This document shows positions 23,761 through 37,300 of a DNA stretch of 64,000 nt, piece after piece. Source of the DNA: Lepisosteus oculatus (lineage: Eukaryota > Chordata > Actinopteri > Semionotiformes > Lepisosteidae). A program made the position numbers and the translations under genes. The notes under the pieces were generated by a model. That model was not told where the DNA came from. It did not search any database and saw only the letters and a list, made by a program, of their open reading frames with translations. How positions within the stretch are numbered: the stretch's first letter is position 1; each line of letters opens with the position of its first letter. The DNA lies in contig NC_090696.1 in the NCBI RefSeq assembly GCF_040954835.1, positions 76,941,722 through 77,005,721 on the forward strand, read 5' to 3'.

Positions 23761-25487
23761 GGGTCGCCGATTGCTGGCATTCGTCCTAACTTTAGTTTAG
23801 TTAAAACTCCATGAAACTTCACGGTTTCATGCCAACGCGGGAAAAAAAGAAAATGACTTAAAAACGAACTTGTATGAGTAAAAATATGATGCAATTCGTA
23901 ACGTGACGTGAAGTGATTTCTGTCGATGCAATAGTGAAATAGTGTCTCTTAACTGCTAGGCACGTTTATTAGAGTTTTTGATCTTCCGCAAATTCCGCTG
24001 AGGACGTTAAATAGTGTGGCCGCACGCAAAATATATTTTATTTAAAGTCGAATAAAGCAAGTTAATTAGTTGAAACAATTACTGGCTCTGCTTAATCATT
24101 CTGCATGCTGAGGGTCTCAATGAACCTTTCATCACCCAATAACAGGGCGTCTCTTTGTGCTCCCCATAGAGCAGAGTCTATTAGAACTGCAAAGAAAGTA
24201 ATATAAAAAAAAGCAAGAATTGTGCAGGAGCTTGTCGGAGTCCACCTAGGAAATCCTCACAGCAGGGACATTTGCCTGGTATTTAAATAGTCAAATATGA
24301 AAGACTTCATTGCAGGCATAGACTTGTGTTTTATTCATTTATTTCTTATTTGTTTGATTCATTGGTGTGACATTTGTGTATCTTGTGTAGTTTACTGTTA
24401 AAAATGCACTCATTATTTATGATGGGAAGTTGTAAATGCAGATGGCAAAAGCAGTTATGTAGAGTACTCTAATGTTTTAACGTATCACAATATGTTTTAC
24501 ACTCTTAATGGTGCAGGTTACATGAAGAAGCCAGATACAGTACAGATGGCCACAGCAGAGAATATGTGATTCAGCTGGAGAAAGCAGGGAACACGTACAG
24601 TTTACAGGCTGTGAGGCCGGGGAGTATGTGGTATTCAAGTGCACCCTGACAAGCTGGATGTTTAAAGTGGTCCTTGAGGGTAGTCAGAGATGCTGAACTC
24701 CCGAGGGGTTTTCTGTTTTATCCAACACTGTTTGGACAGTTAAGACAGTGAAGGAAAAAAGCACAGTGTTTAATGAATGATAATCCGAAAGAAACATTTT
24801 AAGAATTCCTTTTGGAAAAGCATTTCTTCTCCGTCAAAGAAGTGTAGTTTAGATATAGATCAGGGTAAACATATATTGGGTTGGACTTTCTTGTCTTTGT
24901 GCATGTTATTACAGAAACAATCCCATCTAGTTTGATTGCATTTTTAATTGATTTCAACTGACACATGTATTAGAGCTGATGACACTAAAATGAGATATTC
25001 AAAGATATGAGGTTTGAGATTGCAGTGTATGTATTTTAATTTGTAATCTTTTAATATTCAATTATTTTATTTGCTGCTCACTCTTATTATTTGTTAATCT
25101 TAATCTTTGTGTGTCCAAGCTGTTAAAGGTTTTTGAAACATTTTGCATTTCTTGTAAAATGTTTCAGTTTTTTCTCAGGACTTCAACGCCTTGTCTTTCT
25201 GCTATTTGGAACATCTTAAAGAACTATCAGAACATTGCATTGTCATTGAGACTGGAGTGTACATGCAAGTAATCACAGCAGAATTTTGTGTCAGATTTAT
25301 ATCTGATGTTAAAAAGTATCAACGGGTCACAGATCCATAGACAGAATGCGAAAAGTGAAAGACTTAACTGTGGAATGCTCCTTCTGAAAGATTCCCCACC
25401 CCGAGCAAGAGAGACGTTGACCCCTTTTCCCCTTGATCCCTGATATTCTAAAACTGAAGGGCTTGAGTCTGACGTGGTGGCTCAACG

Positions 25488-25560
25488 GTGAAGGTAAAGG
25501 TTTGTTCCGCGCTGAAAAGAGGCACAACATTTCGGCTGTGGGGCCTTCTTCATGGTGTCT
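25488..25560 (-). repeat. Degraded Penelope-like fragment
   Basis: The reverse complement contains gaagaaggccccacagcc, gaaatgttgtgcc and 'cttttcagcgcggaacaaac', the same order as the 26.5-kb copies. The first core motif is mutated (ATGAAGA instead of CTGAAGA). Confidence 0.55.
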
Positions 25561-26340
25561 CAATTTCTGAAGCAGAATACCAAAAAATGAGCCTGAAGTA
25601 TCCCAACATTTAGAAACCGAGGACATTTCTAGTGGGGACCACAATGAAACTAAGGCATGTTTTGTTTCATACAGGTATGTCTGAAACAAATGAATGTGAA
25701 ATTATAGCTACAGGCGCAAGTACAGTGCGCCTTCAGTGATTTGTTGTGAGAATCTCCATACCATAATAAAGAGTAACATGAGAAAATATCTGTGCTCTTT
25801 CAAACACATCTGACATGAAGCAAAGGAGCTTTCTGAACGGATCATTAACATAATAATGATGGGATGACCTAGTCATTAACAGTTCAGTGTACAGTGCAAT
25901 TATATTGTTTTACTTTTCTAAAAATAACTTAAAACAATCACCCTTGAAGATGTTACTTCAACAGAACTTTGCTTATCCCATATGGTCTACCATATGGGCG
26001 TTTCACCCCAGGTCTCCAAAACTGTGCTGAACAAAGTATCTGTCTTACATTCCTCGTAGGACTGCAGCAGACATCCTCCGCAAGGCTCTCAGGCTCAGCC
26101 TTACATGTTTATTTTCCAGATTCAATAAAATGCTTAATTATTGATGGAAGCCTTAAGCAAGAGACATTTTGTGCTACATTTATCTTTTACATATGGTGAT
26201 GCTGACATGATTAATTTATTGCTAAGATGCCCAGTAGCCAAGGGAAAATGGCATGCATTTAAATAGACCACAAAAAAACGAGAGACACAAAAAATCAGCA
26301 TTTAAAGGTTAGATCTATTTCATTGCAGATTGTATCAGTT

Positions 26341-26430
26341 GCAAAGGAACAAGTAATAGGTTTATTCCATGCTGAAAAAAAGAAGAAAGAGAACACAACG
26401 TTTCGGCCGTGGAGCCTTCTTCAGGTGTGA
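26341..26430 (-). repeat. Penelope-like fragment, left arm of perfect 90-bp inverted repeat
   Basis: This is the exact reverse complement of 26462-26551 with no mismatch by eye. Read on the - strand it has the motif order CTGAAGA, GGC...GCC, GAAACGTT, then a run of pyrimidines, 'cagcatggaataaacc' and 'tattacttgttcctttgc'. Related pieces occur at about 25500, 58000 and 62350. I assign it to Penelope-like or related elements from memory of similar fish repeats; no protein-coding part is visible. Confidence 0.65.
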
Positions 26431-26461
26431 GGAACACACAGTTACGTCACACCTGACACAG

Positions 26462-26551
26462 TCACACCTGAAGAAGGCTCCACGGCCGAAACGTTGTGTT
26501 CTCTTTCTTCTTTTTTTCAGCATGGAATAAACCTATTACTTGTTCCTTTGC
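26462..26551 (+). repeat. Penelope-like fragment, right arm of perfect 90-bp inverted repeat
   Basis: The exact reverse complement of 26341-26430, separated by a 31-bp spacer. A hammerhead-like core is visible: ACAC at 26464-26467, CTGAAGA at 26468-26474, GGC/GCC at 26476-26478 and 26485-26487, GAAA at 26488-26491, and GTT then GTGT at 26493-26499. It is followed at 26552-26584 by a piece ending 'gcagctacccacctga', whose reverse complement is found at the front of the 58-kb copy. Confidence 0.65.
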
Positions 26552-26730
26552 AGCCTACGCATGCTGACGCAGCTACCCACCTGATTGTATAAGTTGTCTG
26601 TTTCAATGGGATGTTATGTTCCATATGGAAAGAACTATTCCGAACCCAGACTGTCCAGCATCACTTGAAACATGTGGATGAACCTGTTAAAAGGCACAAC
26701 ATTTCAAGATGGAAATTCCTACCTTCTTTT

Positions 26731-29700
26731 TTCCAGTCCCCTTGTTTTCAGAATCAGTCATCTTTATCAGATAAATAGAAAAGCACCTCATGACAATCTG
26801 AAATACAGTAACATATGTGCATTTTAAAATCCCTAACTTGTGATATGGGCTATGGTGTATCAGGTTTTTATGGATCAAGTTATGCATTTACAATCCTATT
26901 CAGTTTTCTTTATCACATTAAACGGTAACTGCACACATTATTTGTGGATGTAAAGATGAATATAATATTAAACTCTTAATTAAACTAAAAGTAAACAATC
27001 ACAACAGACATTAGCATAGAGGAAATATTTTTTTTTTATCCCATTAATTTCAGCTTGTCAGGTTTCACTGCAGCTTCCATGCACTGTACTGAAACCAGCA
27101 CATAAACTAGAGGACCTGCTCTGATGTTAACCGCTGCTTCTCCATTTGTAGTGATGGCTCGCAGTCTAAAACCTGTTTAAGTGGAGGGCTAATCACAGTC
27201 CCTTTTGGCTGTCAGGTTCCCTCCCTCACCAGGCACAACTGCATAACGCAGATGTGTTCCATCATGACATTCCCTATCACCTTGATGAACAGCTCTGTTT
27301 CAGGACTGCGTGTTTATAGAGTGCTTTTCATCCAAGGGAAGTACAATGCCCAGCCATTCTGTGCCATCAGGTGGACTGATCAGGTTGATAACCCCACTCT
27401 TACAGACAGTGCCCTAGGATCTTTAATGACTGAGTTGTCCAGACGAAGCCGGTTTATCACTCTAAGGACAGCCTCTCCTACAGTATGGTGTTTCCTGTCA
27501 CCATACTGCTACACTGGTGTGGAAATCCTGCCCCATAGGCAAAAGAGCCACATACAGTACTTGTCTTCCAACACCTCTTACACAAGCAACGTGGCCTTCC
27601 TGAAAACTCTCACACCCCAGTGCAGATTAGGCCCAGCCTTGCGCTGTTTCTGAGACCAGACCAGGTGAAGCTGGTGTATGGGGATTATATTCAGACATTA
27701 TTTTTGGACTTGCAGGTACTGTATACACTTGCAGCACAAGGCAAGGCAGTCAAGTTTTTTTTGTTTGCAACAGAAGGGCTACAGAAATTCTCAGGCAGCC
27801 AGCAGAGGATTTGCAAGGTTAAAAAAAGATAGTATGACCACCACACAACAGAATCAATGTAGCATGACATCTAACATCTGACAGCATATCACAGACACCA
27901 GATTGATAATTTGAAGACTTATTTTCAAATAAGCAAGAAAATGCTTATTTTCTTACTCTTAAACAAAAGTTAGGTTTGTTCGGCAGTGTATGCACCTGTT
28001 TTGAGCAAGCCATATTGCACCCATTCATGATTTGCCCAATATCTCACATTCTGAAGACAATTCATGGAGAAGTTGGCATTTCATTAACGCAGTCAAAGAC
28101 TGTAATGATTATCTGTAAAGTGAATCGGAGGTCCAGGAGTTTGCTTGGATGTATTTTGGCAAATTACTGTATATGAATTAAATTCTTTGGCATATAGAGG
28201 GGTATTACTCAAACTTATTCATTAGAGGAGCTGTCTTTTTGAATAAGGATCATTGTCAATGGTATTGTCAATACGAATTGGAGTCCGAGGAGTTTGGCCA
28301 TGTATCTGACAGGCCTGAGATATCAGTGCCTTGTGTAACTAATGTTAAACCTTATGATTTTTACCGCAGTTGAGAACCAACCAGGTCTTCCTCGAGCTCC
28401 TTGTTTTAGTGAATCTTTGCTTATCCCACTATGACCACCAATGGGTGTTTTGCTCAGTTTATAGGAGTTTCCTCCTGCCATAACTGTACTAACACTACTA
28501 ACTGTAGTGGTTGTTGGTGTATTGTCTAATGTTTTTCTCAGGATGTGTAATAATCTATAGTTTTATGACATACTATAGGTGTGAATTTACAGCTGATAAA
28601 ACAGAAGACTGTTCAACAGATCAAAATAAATTAAAGATTTTTTGTTTTCAAAATGTTATTACAATAAAGGAGAAATGGGCAAATAAGATGAAATAAGCAC
28701 ATCCTGAGCTGCACATTGAAGAGAATGGGAATATAAATCCATTTTGTGTCAGTGGATTCCTGGAGAAGTGCACTCTTGTGGTGAGGCCTTGTTCTTCAAC
28801 TTCAGTCTGTCAAGGAATAATTGATTGCTTTACCTTCTGTGTTACTTAATAATATTCTTTACACCCATACTTTGGCTATTTAGTTGTTCCCATATGGTTA
28901 TTAAATATAATTAAATTTGTGATGAAATTACATATTGGATTAATGGTGCATGACCAGATGGTTTTCGGTTGACCCAGGTTGGAATTCAATTGAAATACAT
29001 TGCACACATTTTCAGATTATTGATTGTGTTGATGTTTTCACATCACAGAATGTAAGACAAATTGTCACTTGTGCTGTTTCTACTGGTTTCTTCACACTGA
29101 ACACACAACAGAATGCTTGTACAGTATGTTGCATCGTCTTCCAGAGAACCCCAATGTCTGCGTGAGAGTATCTTCCTACTCTGCACTGATAACCTCTTCA
29201 ACTTTAACAGGATTTCAGTATTGTTTGCCCTAGCTCTTATTGTCTCATTTTCAGTGTGGGATAATTTAAATGCAATAAATTATTATTCTCTGAATACTCG
29301 TTAGTTGTATTATTGTCAGGGGTTTTAGTCTAACATCAGCAAGTTTTTAGCAGTTTTTACCAACCTTCTGTAGACTAAAAAGAAGTTTCAACAACCTTTT
29401 GTTGGCTAGGGAACAATGCTTTATGAACTTTGGGTGAATAATATTCCTGCAGAAAATAACATTTCATAAAGGTTACGGATTAAGGTGCCTTAAGGTCAAA
29501 ATTGATGAGGTCCAACCTGAAACCAAGTCCACATATTCACCTATCATAAAACTGTCTGTAGTGTGAGTATATGAGGATTTATTATAAAAGAGCTGCAGAA
29601 TGCTTTAAGCAGGATAATACCAACTTGATGTATGTTTTCAAAGCAAGGACCAAGTTTAATTTAAACCTCAGCATGCTGGTGAACCAGGGGACAACACCAT

Positions 29701-30129
29701 TCTGAGCTGATGCTAAATGAAAAAGCACAATAATAAGAAAGACTGTGTCCCTCTGCAGGAATATGTTTTTTTTTCAGTTTAACACAAGGTATGATGTCAT
29801 TTTCATTTGACCTTTGGAAACAAGGTCCTGTAAACAGCCTTTTCAAGACAAAAAACTGAACTACCATATTCAGAGACACTTTAGGAAAAATGCATCAACA
29901 ACAACAGACTGAGTGTCATTCCAAGCATAAAATCATAAAACAGGTTACAACGGCAGGGGTCAAGTTGCTCATTAAGTTGCTACCAACCTATGATTCTGAG
30001 AATCTCACACAAGCTTTTTCTTGAGGAACGGGATTTGGTTACGTTCATTTAGTTGAACTTCGGTCATTTAGACTAGCGAACACCCACTTCTTTTCGGCCT
30101 TAAATAATGTACTGTACAAATCCCTTAGT
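26731..30129. other. Intergenic sequence
   Basis: No supported gene. About 27300-27540 has the look of an old repeat (ggatctttaatgactgag recalls the body of 5S-derived SINEs in reverse) but is too diverged to name. Confidence 0.5.
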
Positions 30130-30480
30130 TTCCTTTTTTGTGTCTCCTGGTTCTTGTTATAGAATTTGTCCAGAAGTCGTGATATTGGTACTGTTTGGGA
30201 ATTTTAATGCTATCAAGTGTCCTCATAATCTACTGTGCTCAAGGGCAAAAAAACTTCAGTTCCATTAATCTGTCTGCATGTGAGGAGTGACTGGGTTCAG
30301 AGATGATCCTTGCCTCTCTTCTTTGAACTGATTCCAAAGCTGTGGTGCCCTTTCTGTTTCCTTCATTTCTTCTTCAAAGCTTGCAGCTCCCTTTTCAAGC
30401 AGAGAGGCATACAGAAAATACAACCCTATAACATAAGGGCACCAGTTCCTTACAAAGCCCAGAAAGGAAGTTGTGTAGCG
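30130..30480 (+). repeat. Downstream half of the 'agaacataa' repeat family
   Basis: 'ttgtgtctcctggttcttg', 'agtgtcctcataatctactg', 'tgattccaaagctgtggtgc' and 'aagggcaccagttccttaca' resemble the 3' portion of the same family. The copy is strongly diverged. Confidence 0.5.
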
Positions 30481-33400
30481 AATATCAAATCCACACCGCT
30501 GTGTGTAAATTCATAGCAGTGGAGAACTAAGCCCAACCAACACAATACATGATACAGAGGCTTTACTAGTTGCCTTGCATTCTGGATAAAATTGGAGAAG
30601 GTCACCAAGGCTGGGAAATCTGAAATACACATATAACAAAACTAATACTGTTCGTCGACAAGAAAGTCAAAGAAACACCAACGTAGGAATGAAAAGCCAA
30701 TTACCAGAGATGGTGTTCTGGGCTGGAAATGGAGGGCAGCCTCAATCAACGAGCTGTCATCCAAAGCTGCTGTGGGACATGTGAAAGCTGAATGTACAGT
30801 AAAGAGTTTATGCCTCCTTTAACATTGCTGCCCTCATGTTCCTGCTCCTATTGCCTTCAAAATATTTTAAAATGTTGTTGTGTGTTAGGGATATCGTAAG
30901 TATCAAAAGCCCCCTATTGTGCTAGGTAAAGCAAGGCTTTGAGAGTATTTGCATGGTGTCCCTTTTGTCCTGTTTGTCCACCCGTTGGAAATACCCTATT
31001 ATCATTCCTGTTAGTTCACGTAAAGGTCAAGCTACATTTAAAAAACCCTTGACATACGACAAAACGTGAGCAGACCAGCCATAACATTATACTGTATAAA
31101 ATGTTTGTAAATCTTTATCGACTGGCAGAAAAAGTCTTCTGATAAATTGTTCAAATTACCCTTGTGGGCAAATCAAATAATTAGAAAACTAAAGCTTCAT
31201 TATAACCACAGTCAGTGCTGTCTCACACAAGTGAGAAAAAAGTGGCTGCGCTACATTAAAGGAAAATTCCTAAGACCATGAACAAATGTACCTACAAAAA
31301 ACTCTTGCACTCGCATGAGTGCATTCAATTTCCCATTCAATTGCCCATTAGGGTAATTGGAACGATTTATAAGGTGCAGTCAGCACCGGTTAATGAAGAT
31401 TGCAAAAGATTTCGGATAACATTTGGGCCCTGCTTTTGTTTTTTTAGATGATCTCTATTCCTCCAATATTAGATTTCTTTTCCTGGTTTCACGGACGAGT
31501 TTTCAGAGGTTTGAAGCAATTTAAGAAGTTTCAGAAAGAAACAAAATACTGCAAATACTGCTGCAGAACACAATCTGTTTTCAGACCGGGACACGATCTT
31601 TCCAAGACAAAACAACGTGTTATACCATATCTGTTTTCATTAAAATCTATCCCAACTGGGAATAATATAAGAAAATATAGAGTTAGCAGCAATTACATTT
31701 TATTTCTAATTGTTTTGGATGTCTACATACAGTAAGCTGATAGAAATAGTGCTCTGTAAAGAAATGAAAATTCTATTCAAACTTAAAAGCTATAACCAAA
31801 ACATTTTTTTCACGAACTGTAATTAAATGGCCCTGAATTGAACTGAATTGAAAACTACATTTACTGAAATTCAACAAAGTTGACATTTATCGAAACCATT
31901 GGAAAAAAAACGTAGAAAGTGGCAACTGTTTCAAAACCACAAAAAATGTTTTGGATGTAGACATTGACACTGTATCTAGAACAACTTTGTTCACTAATTT
32001 GTACATTTGTTTAATGGACTATTGTTCAATATTCTTGACTGATGATACCTCTTCTGTGCCTGATTGATTTTTATTTTTACCAAGTGGCAAATAAACAGCT
32101 GTAACTAATAACCTGGCACAGGTGCTTGGAGTTCAGTGCTGCTGACTCATAGCTCTTTGACCTTTGAGTTCGGGTTCCAATCCGGACTGGAGAATCTGTG
32201 TTGCATCTTCTTCAGAAAAGCTGGTTCCATTCTTCACCCCTCTGCTTTTCTTATACCACCGTCCACGGTCTCCTCTGTATATTGTAATTGTGTTTTATCT
32301 TGAGAATTCTTCTTATCTATTGTTGTTGTCATCCTGTAAAGCGCTTTGAGAACCCACCTTTAAAGGCGCTATATAAAATAAAGTTTATTATTTTTATTAT
32401 TATTCCCCACATGGTTATGGGGGTGTTCTTTGGTTGAAGTTCTTTAGTTTAGTTCTTGACTTCTCTCCTTCCATGGACTCACTGGCAAGGTGAGTTGGTG
32501 TCTCTTACTGTACAAATCCTGCTCTGGAACTGGACCCAGGCCTCCAGATGGAGAGACAGCAGCACTAACTGCCATGCCAGTGCCCTTCCCTGAAGAAAGC
32601 TAGGAAAGAGCACTGTAAGAGCAACCAGCTTCGAAGAGCCAAAACCAGTTTGCACTTCTGCAGCAGATCACAAATGATTAGCTTGCAGTACACTTGAATG
32701 CGGCTGTTATTGAAAAGGGTCAACAACAGCATTGCCATCATCACCTTTCACATCTTTTAAAAAAAAAATCTTTCATTATAAGCAACAAGAAAAAAACGTT
32801 TTACTTGCTTAAATCAAAATGAAGACACTGATGTGTCTCAGATTTAATACATTTGTCTGAGAATGGTGGTGGAGAATCACAGATCTTAAAAGATTAGAGG
32901 CTTGAAGCTTAACGTTTGTGCTGAACAAGGTATTAGGAATTTCCGAAGGACAGCACAATCAAAGTCTACATAAGAGTAAACATAATGGACATTTTTTTCC
33001 AACATCATCAGGTTCTGCAATGATTTCAAGGTCACAGAGTCTTGAGCAAAAGCTGTGAAATCCTGTAGCAAGACAATCGGAGAGATAATACTAGCAATAA
33101 TATTATTTATATGAGAAAACAAGCAAGGATGAAGTCATTATTCACAGGAGTCCAATTCTAGCAGCCAGGCTGACTGCAGATGAATCCACTACATTTGTTC
33201 ACATATATGTCAAGAGTTAAGGAGCAGTTCCTCATAACTGCTAAATACCATTGCTGAACCCTGCTGGCTCGCTCTCCTGGTAATACACTGTTAACGGCTA
33301 TAATTTACCGTATAGCAGCATGTCATAATGACTTTACATAGATTTGTAATATACTGTAGCCCTGCAACGGTTGAGGATGCTCCTCTCCTCTCACATCCTA

Positions 33401-34139
33401 CACTCAATAGCCACTATTTCTTTCTGTTGAGAATACATTCTGTTTATCTGACTTCTCATCAGTACTCTGTTCAGTTTATACTAACACATCAAGGATGAAA
33501 TGCAAATGGGACAGCAGATGTAATGGGCTTCCCTCAGTAAATCTTCAAGGATGATACAGAACTGCAGTTCAGCGAAGCAGGCCCTATGGGTTTGGTCACC
33601 AGACTAGGTCTGGAACTTTTGTACTTCTGGAAAAGAATAACTTGAATTATAATGACCAGGAAATATTTTAGTCTGTATGAAAATCATGTCTTATTCTATG
33701 AAGTTTAGTCCACCAGAGCCTTGCTTTGAAAATGACAGAATTGACACAATCTTTCTGTGTTTGCTAAGTGTTTTGATTTCACAGAATTGGAGCTTTTTGC
33801 TGAGCTGTTCCTGTGCAAATTTATTTCTGATGAAAAGTGCCCTCTAAGAAGAGAAAACATCAGAAAATATGATTTGCTTTCATTGAGAAGGCAATGTACT
33901 GCCAAAGTAAATTAAAACCATTTTTTCCTTCCATTATCAGAAGGTCACTTATCCAGTGGGGGTTCTGTAAGGGCTGGAGTTTAGGGTATAGAAAAATAGA
34001 GAAAGAAACAGTTTCTAGTCAGACTTAGCTAAGCCTGTGTTTTGGGGTAGGAGCAAGCTGGAGGACACAGAAACCCAGAGGACCCATGTTATGTGTAGGG
34101 AGGCGATACAGGTCATAAGGACATATGTCTGATTTCAGT
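30481..34139. other. Intergenic sequence apart from one SINE
   Basis: No gene was recognised outside the SINE at 32110-32403. The 95-codon open frame at 31448-31735 has no identifiable domain and an ordinary AT-rich composition. Confidence 0.5.
32110..32403 (+). repeat. SINE with tRNA-like head and shared 'aagcgctttgag' tail
   Basis: The B-box-like 'gggttccaatcc' lies at about 32171-32182. The 3' end, tgtaaagcgctttgagaac then 'aaggcgctatataaaataaa' and an AT-rich microsatellite, is the same tail type as the 5S-derived SINE at 15515-16037. Confidence 0.7.
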
Positions 34140-34317
34140 TTTTTATTTTTAATACATTTATAAAACATTTCTAAGAATGTTTTCACTTTGTCATTATGGG
34201 GTATTGTGTGTCAGTTGATGGCAAAAAAGAATCAGTTCAATCCCTTTGAAATAAGTCTACAACACAACAAAGTGTGGAAAAAGTGGAGGGGTCTGAATAC
34301 TTTCTGAAGGCACTGTA
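34140..34317 (+). mobile_element. Right end of a Tc1-like DNA transposon
   Basis: The stretch contains 'tcattatggggtattgtgtg', followed by 'ggggtctgaatacttt' and the terminal 'ggcactgta'. I recognise this as the 3' flank plus inverted terminal repeat of fish Tc1-like elements of the type common in salmonids. Only the non-coding right end is visible; no transposase reading frame or left repeat is nearby. Confidence 0.75.
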
Positions 34318-37300
34318 TATTAAAGGAAATTGTACCTTTTTTCTTTTTTTAACTGGGCAAGGCATGCAGCAAGAAATATATTTACTTCCTATCTGTATTT
34401 CTTTGTGGTTGTTCTCAGTGCATTGCCTGAATTATAGGTTACTGCAAATTAGTTACTTTTATCACATGCACAAAGTTAGAAAAACATTTTTTTCTACATT
34501 TTTAGCGCCACTGATATTGTATTTTATTTGATTATTCTAGGATATATTTATCTTAGAAAATCTTCGTTTCTTGTTAAGAGCTTTTGTTATTTTTAACACA
34601 ATTAAATGCCGAAAAGGGTTAAAACGTCTCTGTCAGCACTGCAGTATACAGTTACATAAATAATAGCCTAATAACAGTAACCTAAGTAATGGCATAATAA
34701 CATCATTGGCTAAGGGCACTGAGTCTGATTGAAGAGGCAAATCAACTTATCATTGGGGAATCAGCTTTAAAAGAAATAAAATAAACATGTCAGGAGAACC
34801 AAAGGCAAAACAAATGTCAAAATAAATGCCTTTTCTGGACTTCAGAACAGAATGGAATCCAGCTTTCAACCTACAACTTTTATTGAATGCAGTAGCTTTC
34901 TCTTCCTCTTTTGTTAATCTTAGGCCATTTTTCTGTTTCTCTACTGATTGTTTCAATTTAAATTGTTTGAGATGGTGTTGAGTTACAAATTTTGCAAACA
35001 TAAATGCAAAAGAAATATCTCATACAGTAGAAATCTGAAGAAATAAAAGCAGTGGAGGAAAGAGTTAGTCATTTTATTATTGAACAAAACATAACGAGTT
35101 CCATCTTTAAAAGCCCGAACTCAAAATGAGAGAGGAAAGAAATGTTACAGTAGCAAAATTGCAGATTGAAATTCTTTTCTTTTTTCAAATTATATCTTAA
35201 TTCCAATTCATTTGTTTTTTTCTGGCAATGGTTATATTCATTTTATGTTTTTCGAGCTTCATCATGTAGAGTATTCAGATGTAAATTGAATGTTTTGTGT
35301 CCACTACACTTTTATTTGGAGAGCCCAGACACCTTGTTTAAATTACTGTCAAAATTAAAACAGACTCAGCTAACAAAATGAATTGCACTGCATTGATTCA
35401 ATCAAAAACACATCTAACATCTGAAGTAGTTTCTTCTCATTCTTAGAAGAGCTGATATTTTATCAATCCTAATAAATTAGTCTCGTATAGACAGTGAAGA
35501 ATTGTTAAATGTGTTTTCGGTAACAAAAATAACCTTTATTTTTCTGTGTCACGGTAACATGAAATCCTGTTTCCTTGCAATTGCAAAAGCATGTTTTTTA
35601 AATAAGTTGCACACCCAAACCTTTGAAATTACCACAATAAAAGAAAATTAAATATCTAATAATATATTATCATAATATATAAATGAAACAATGAAAACAA
35701 TTTACAGCAAAAAAAAATACATTCTAACATTACCTTAAAAATTCTGCATTGTGTTTTGTCATGTAGTACAGTATATTCAGTGATTATTACATATAGTATA
35801 AAAGTAACACATTATATCATATTTAAAAGTTCGTGTACACAAAGAAGACAAAATCACGTGATGAAGTGTAGTAATAGTGTTTTTTTGTGTTATATATTTT
35901 TCCAATGGCCATAGTCCTTGATGGGGCATTCCTGTATTGAATTACTTTGAGAAAAATATATTTACATTTTGTTGTGAAATGATGCTGCATCACAGAACAA
36001 CAAGAACAATAAAGGCTATAGGAAATAAGGCAGTCAGGAGGCTCACGCAGAAGCCGACCTGGGAATCAGTTTCTGTTGTAGCAGCAGATTCATGGGAACA
36101 TAACTAAGGTTACAGGAAGTCAGTAATGTGACCAGAATCTAGCACTTCAATGTGAAGGCGAGTCCGTCATTATTTCTCTCCCATCTGTTGTTTTCAAAAT
36201 AATTCATCAGTGGTGCTCGTCCCCAGGGATTTCAAATTGAAATCCTTGTTTAAAATATAAAAATATACAGTATATGGAAAATAAAAAGTATAATTAGCCA
36301 CTCAATTCTTTCTAATGAGTATGTTCCCTTAACAGTGAATTTATTATATTTTCCAACAGGGTAAAATACTGTAAATGTTCACAACCTATTCAATTCTGGA
36401 TAATGGAAATTGCAAAAATCATACCACTGATCAGAAGAAGACAAAGGAATGTTCTGAAGTATTATCTCTTACACTGCACACAGGAAAAACAAACCTGAAT
36501 GGAGTTTGGTCAAAGGTGACAAATTACACAAAACGAATTTGAGGACCAGCAAAGTCATCTCGTTTATGTTGGGCCACAGCAATATACCGGATTGAGAAAA
36601 CAGCACATAACCTCCAAAATATCACAATTAAAGTACAGTGTGATGCAAAATATCAGTGTGGAATTACAATAATCAAAACTCAGCCTCTAAGACAAGATAT
36701 TGCACATTTATTCTAACAGTGTCAAGCAGGAGGAATCTAAGGGGCAGGATGAGATCCTCATAAGAATGAACTCCTAGCAACCAAACACTCCAGACAGGTC
36801 TAATGGCCTCCTCCTGTTGTTAGCTTTCTTATGTCCGTCTGGAACGTACTGTACTGTCCGTATTGGCCAAACCCTGTTGGAAGAGTAGCAGCTGGCACAT
36901 CTCCAGGCAGGCGATGACCAGTTGTGGATGGCCATTGTAACATGTGAGGTCCAAGTCCAAAACCAATTCAGTGTAGCAGTTCCTACAACAATGGCAGCTT
37001 GAACTTGAGGGAGCAAATTGTTGGTTAACGTAAGCAGAGGCCCTGTTTTAACATGTTAACCATCTTGTCTGTAGGGTGGTGCCATGTTTGGGATTAATTG
37101 GCTGAATTAGAGAAGCTATTTGCATTACCAACACAACCAGGGAGCTATTCTGGCAAATGCAGGTACACAATTTCACTGTATTGTAATTGCTTTGTTACTA
37201 GAGAGGTACCTATCGTGTTTGGAGCTAATTAGCCAAACAGCTTTTGTAGAAGAGGAGCTAGATGTTATGGGACATGTGAAGACCTCATATGGATCTGCTG

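Larger units (their letters stand above)
19926..25487. other. Intergenic sequence
   Basis: No supported gene. Apart from the SINE tail at 21410-21560 and the CpG patch near 23.7 kb, it contains a motif-dense stretch at 20620-20705 and otherwise AT-rich DNA. Confidence 0.5.

Noticed and set aside
34140..34317. Intact Tc1 transposon
   Set aside because: Only the right terminal sequence is visible. No transposase or left repeat was found nearby.
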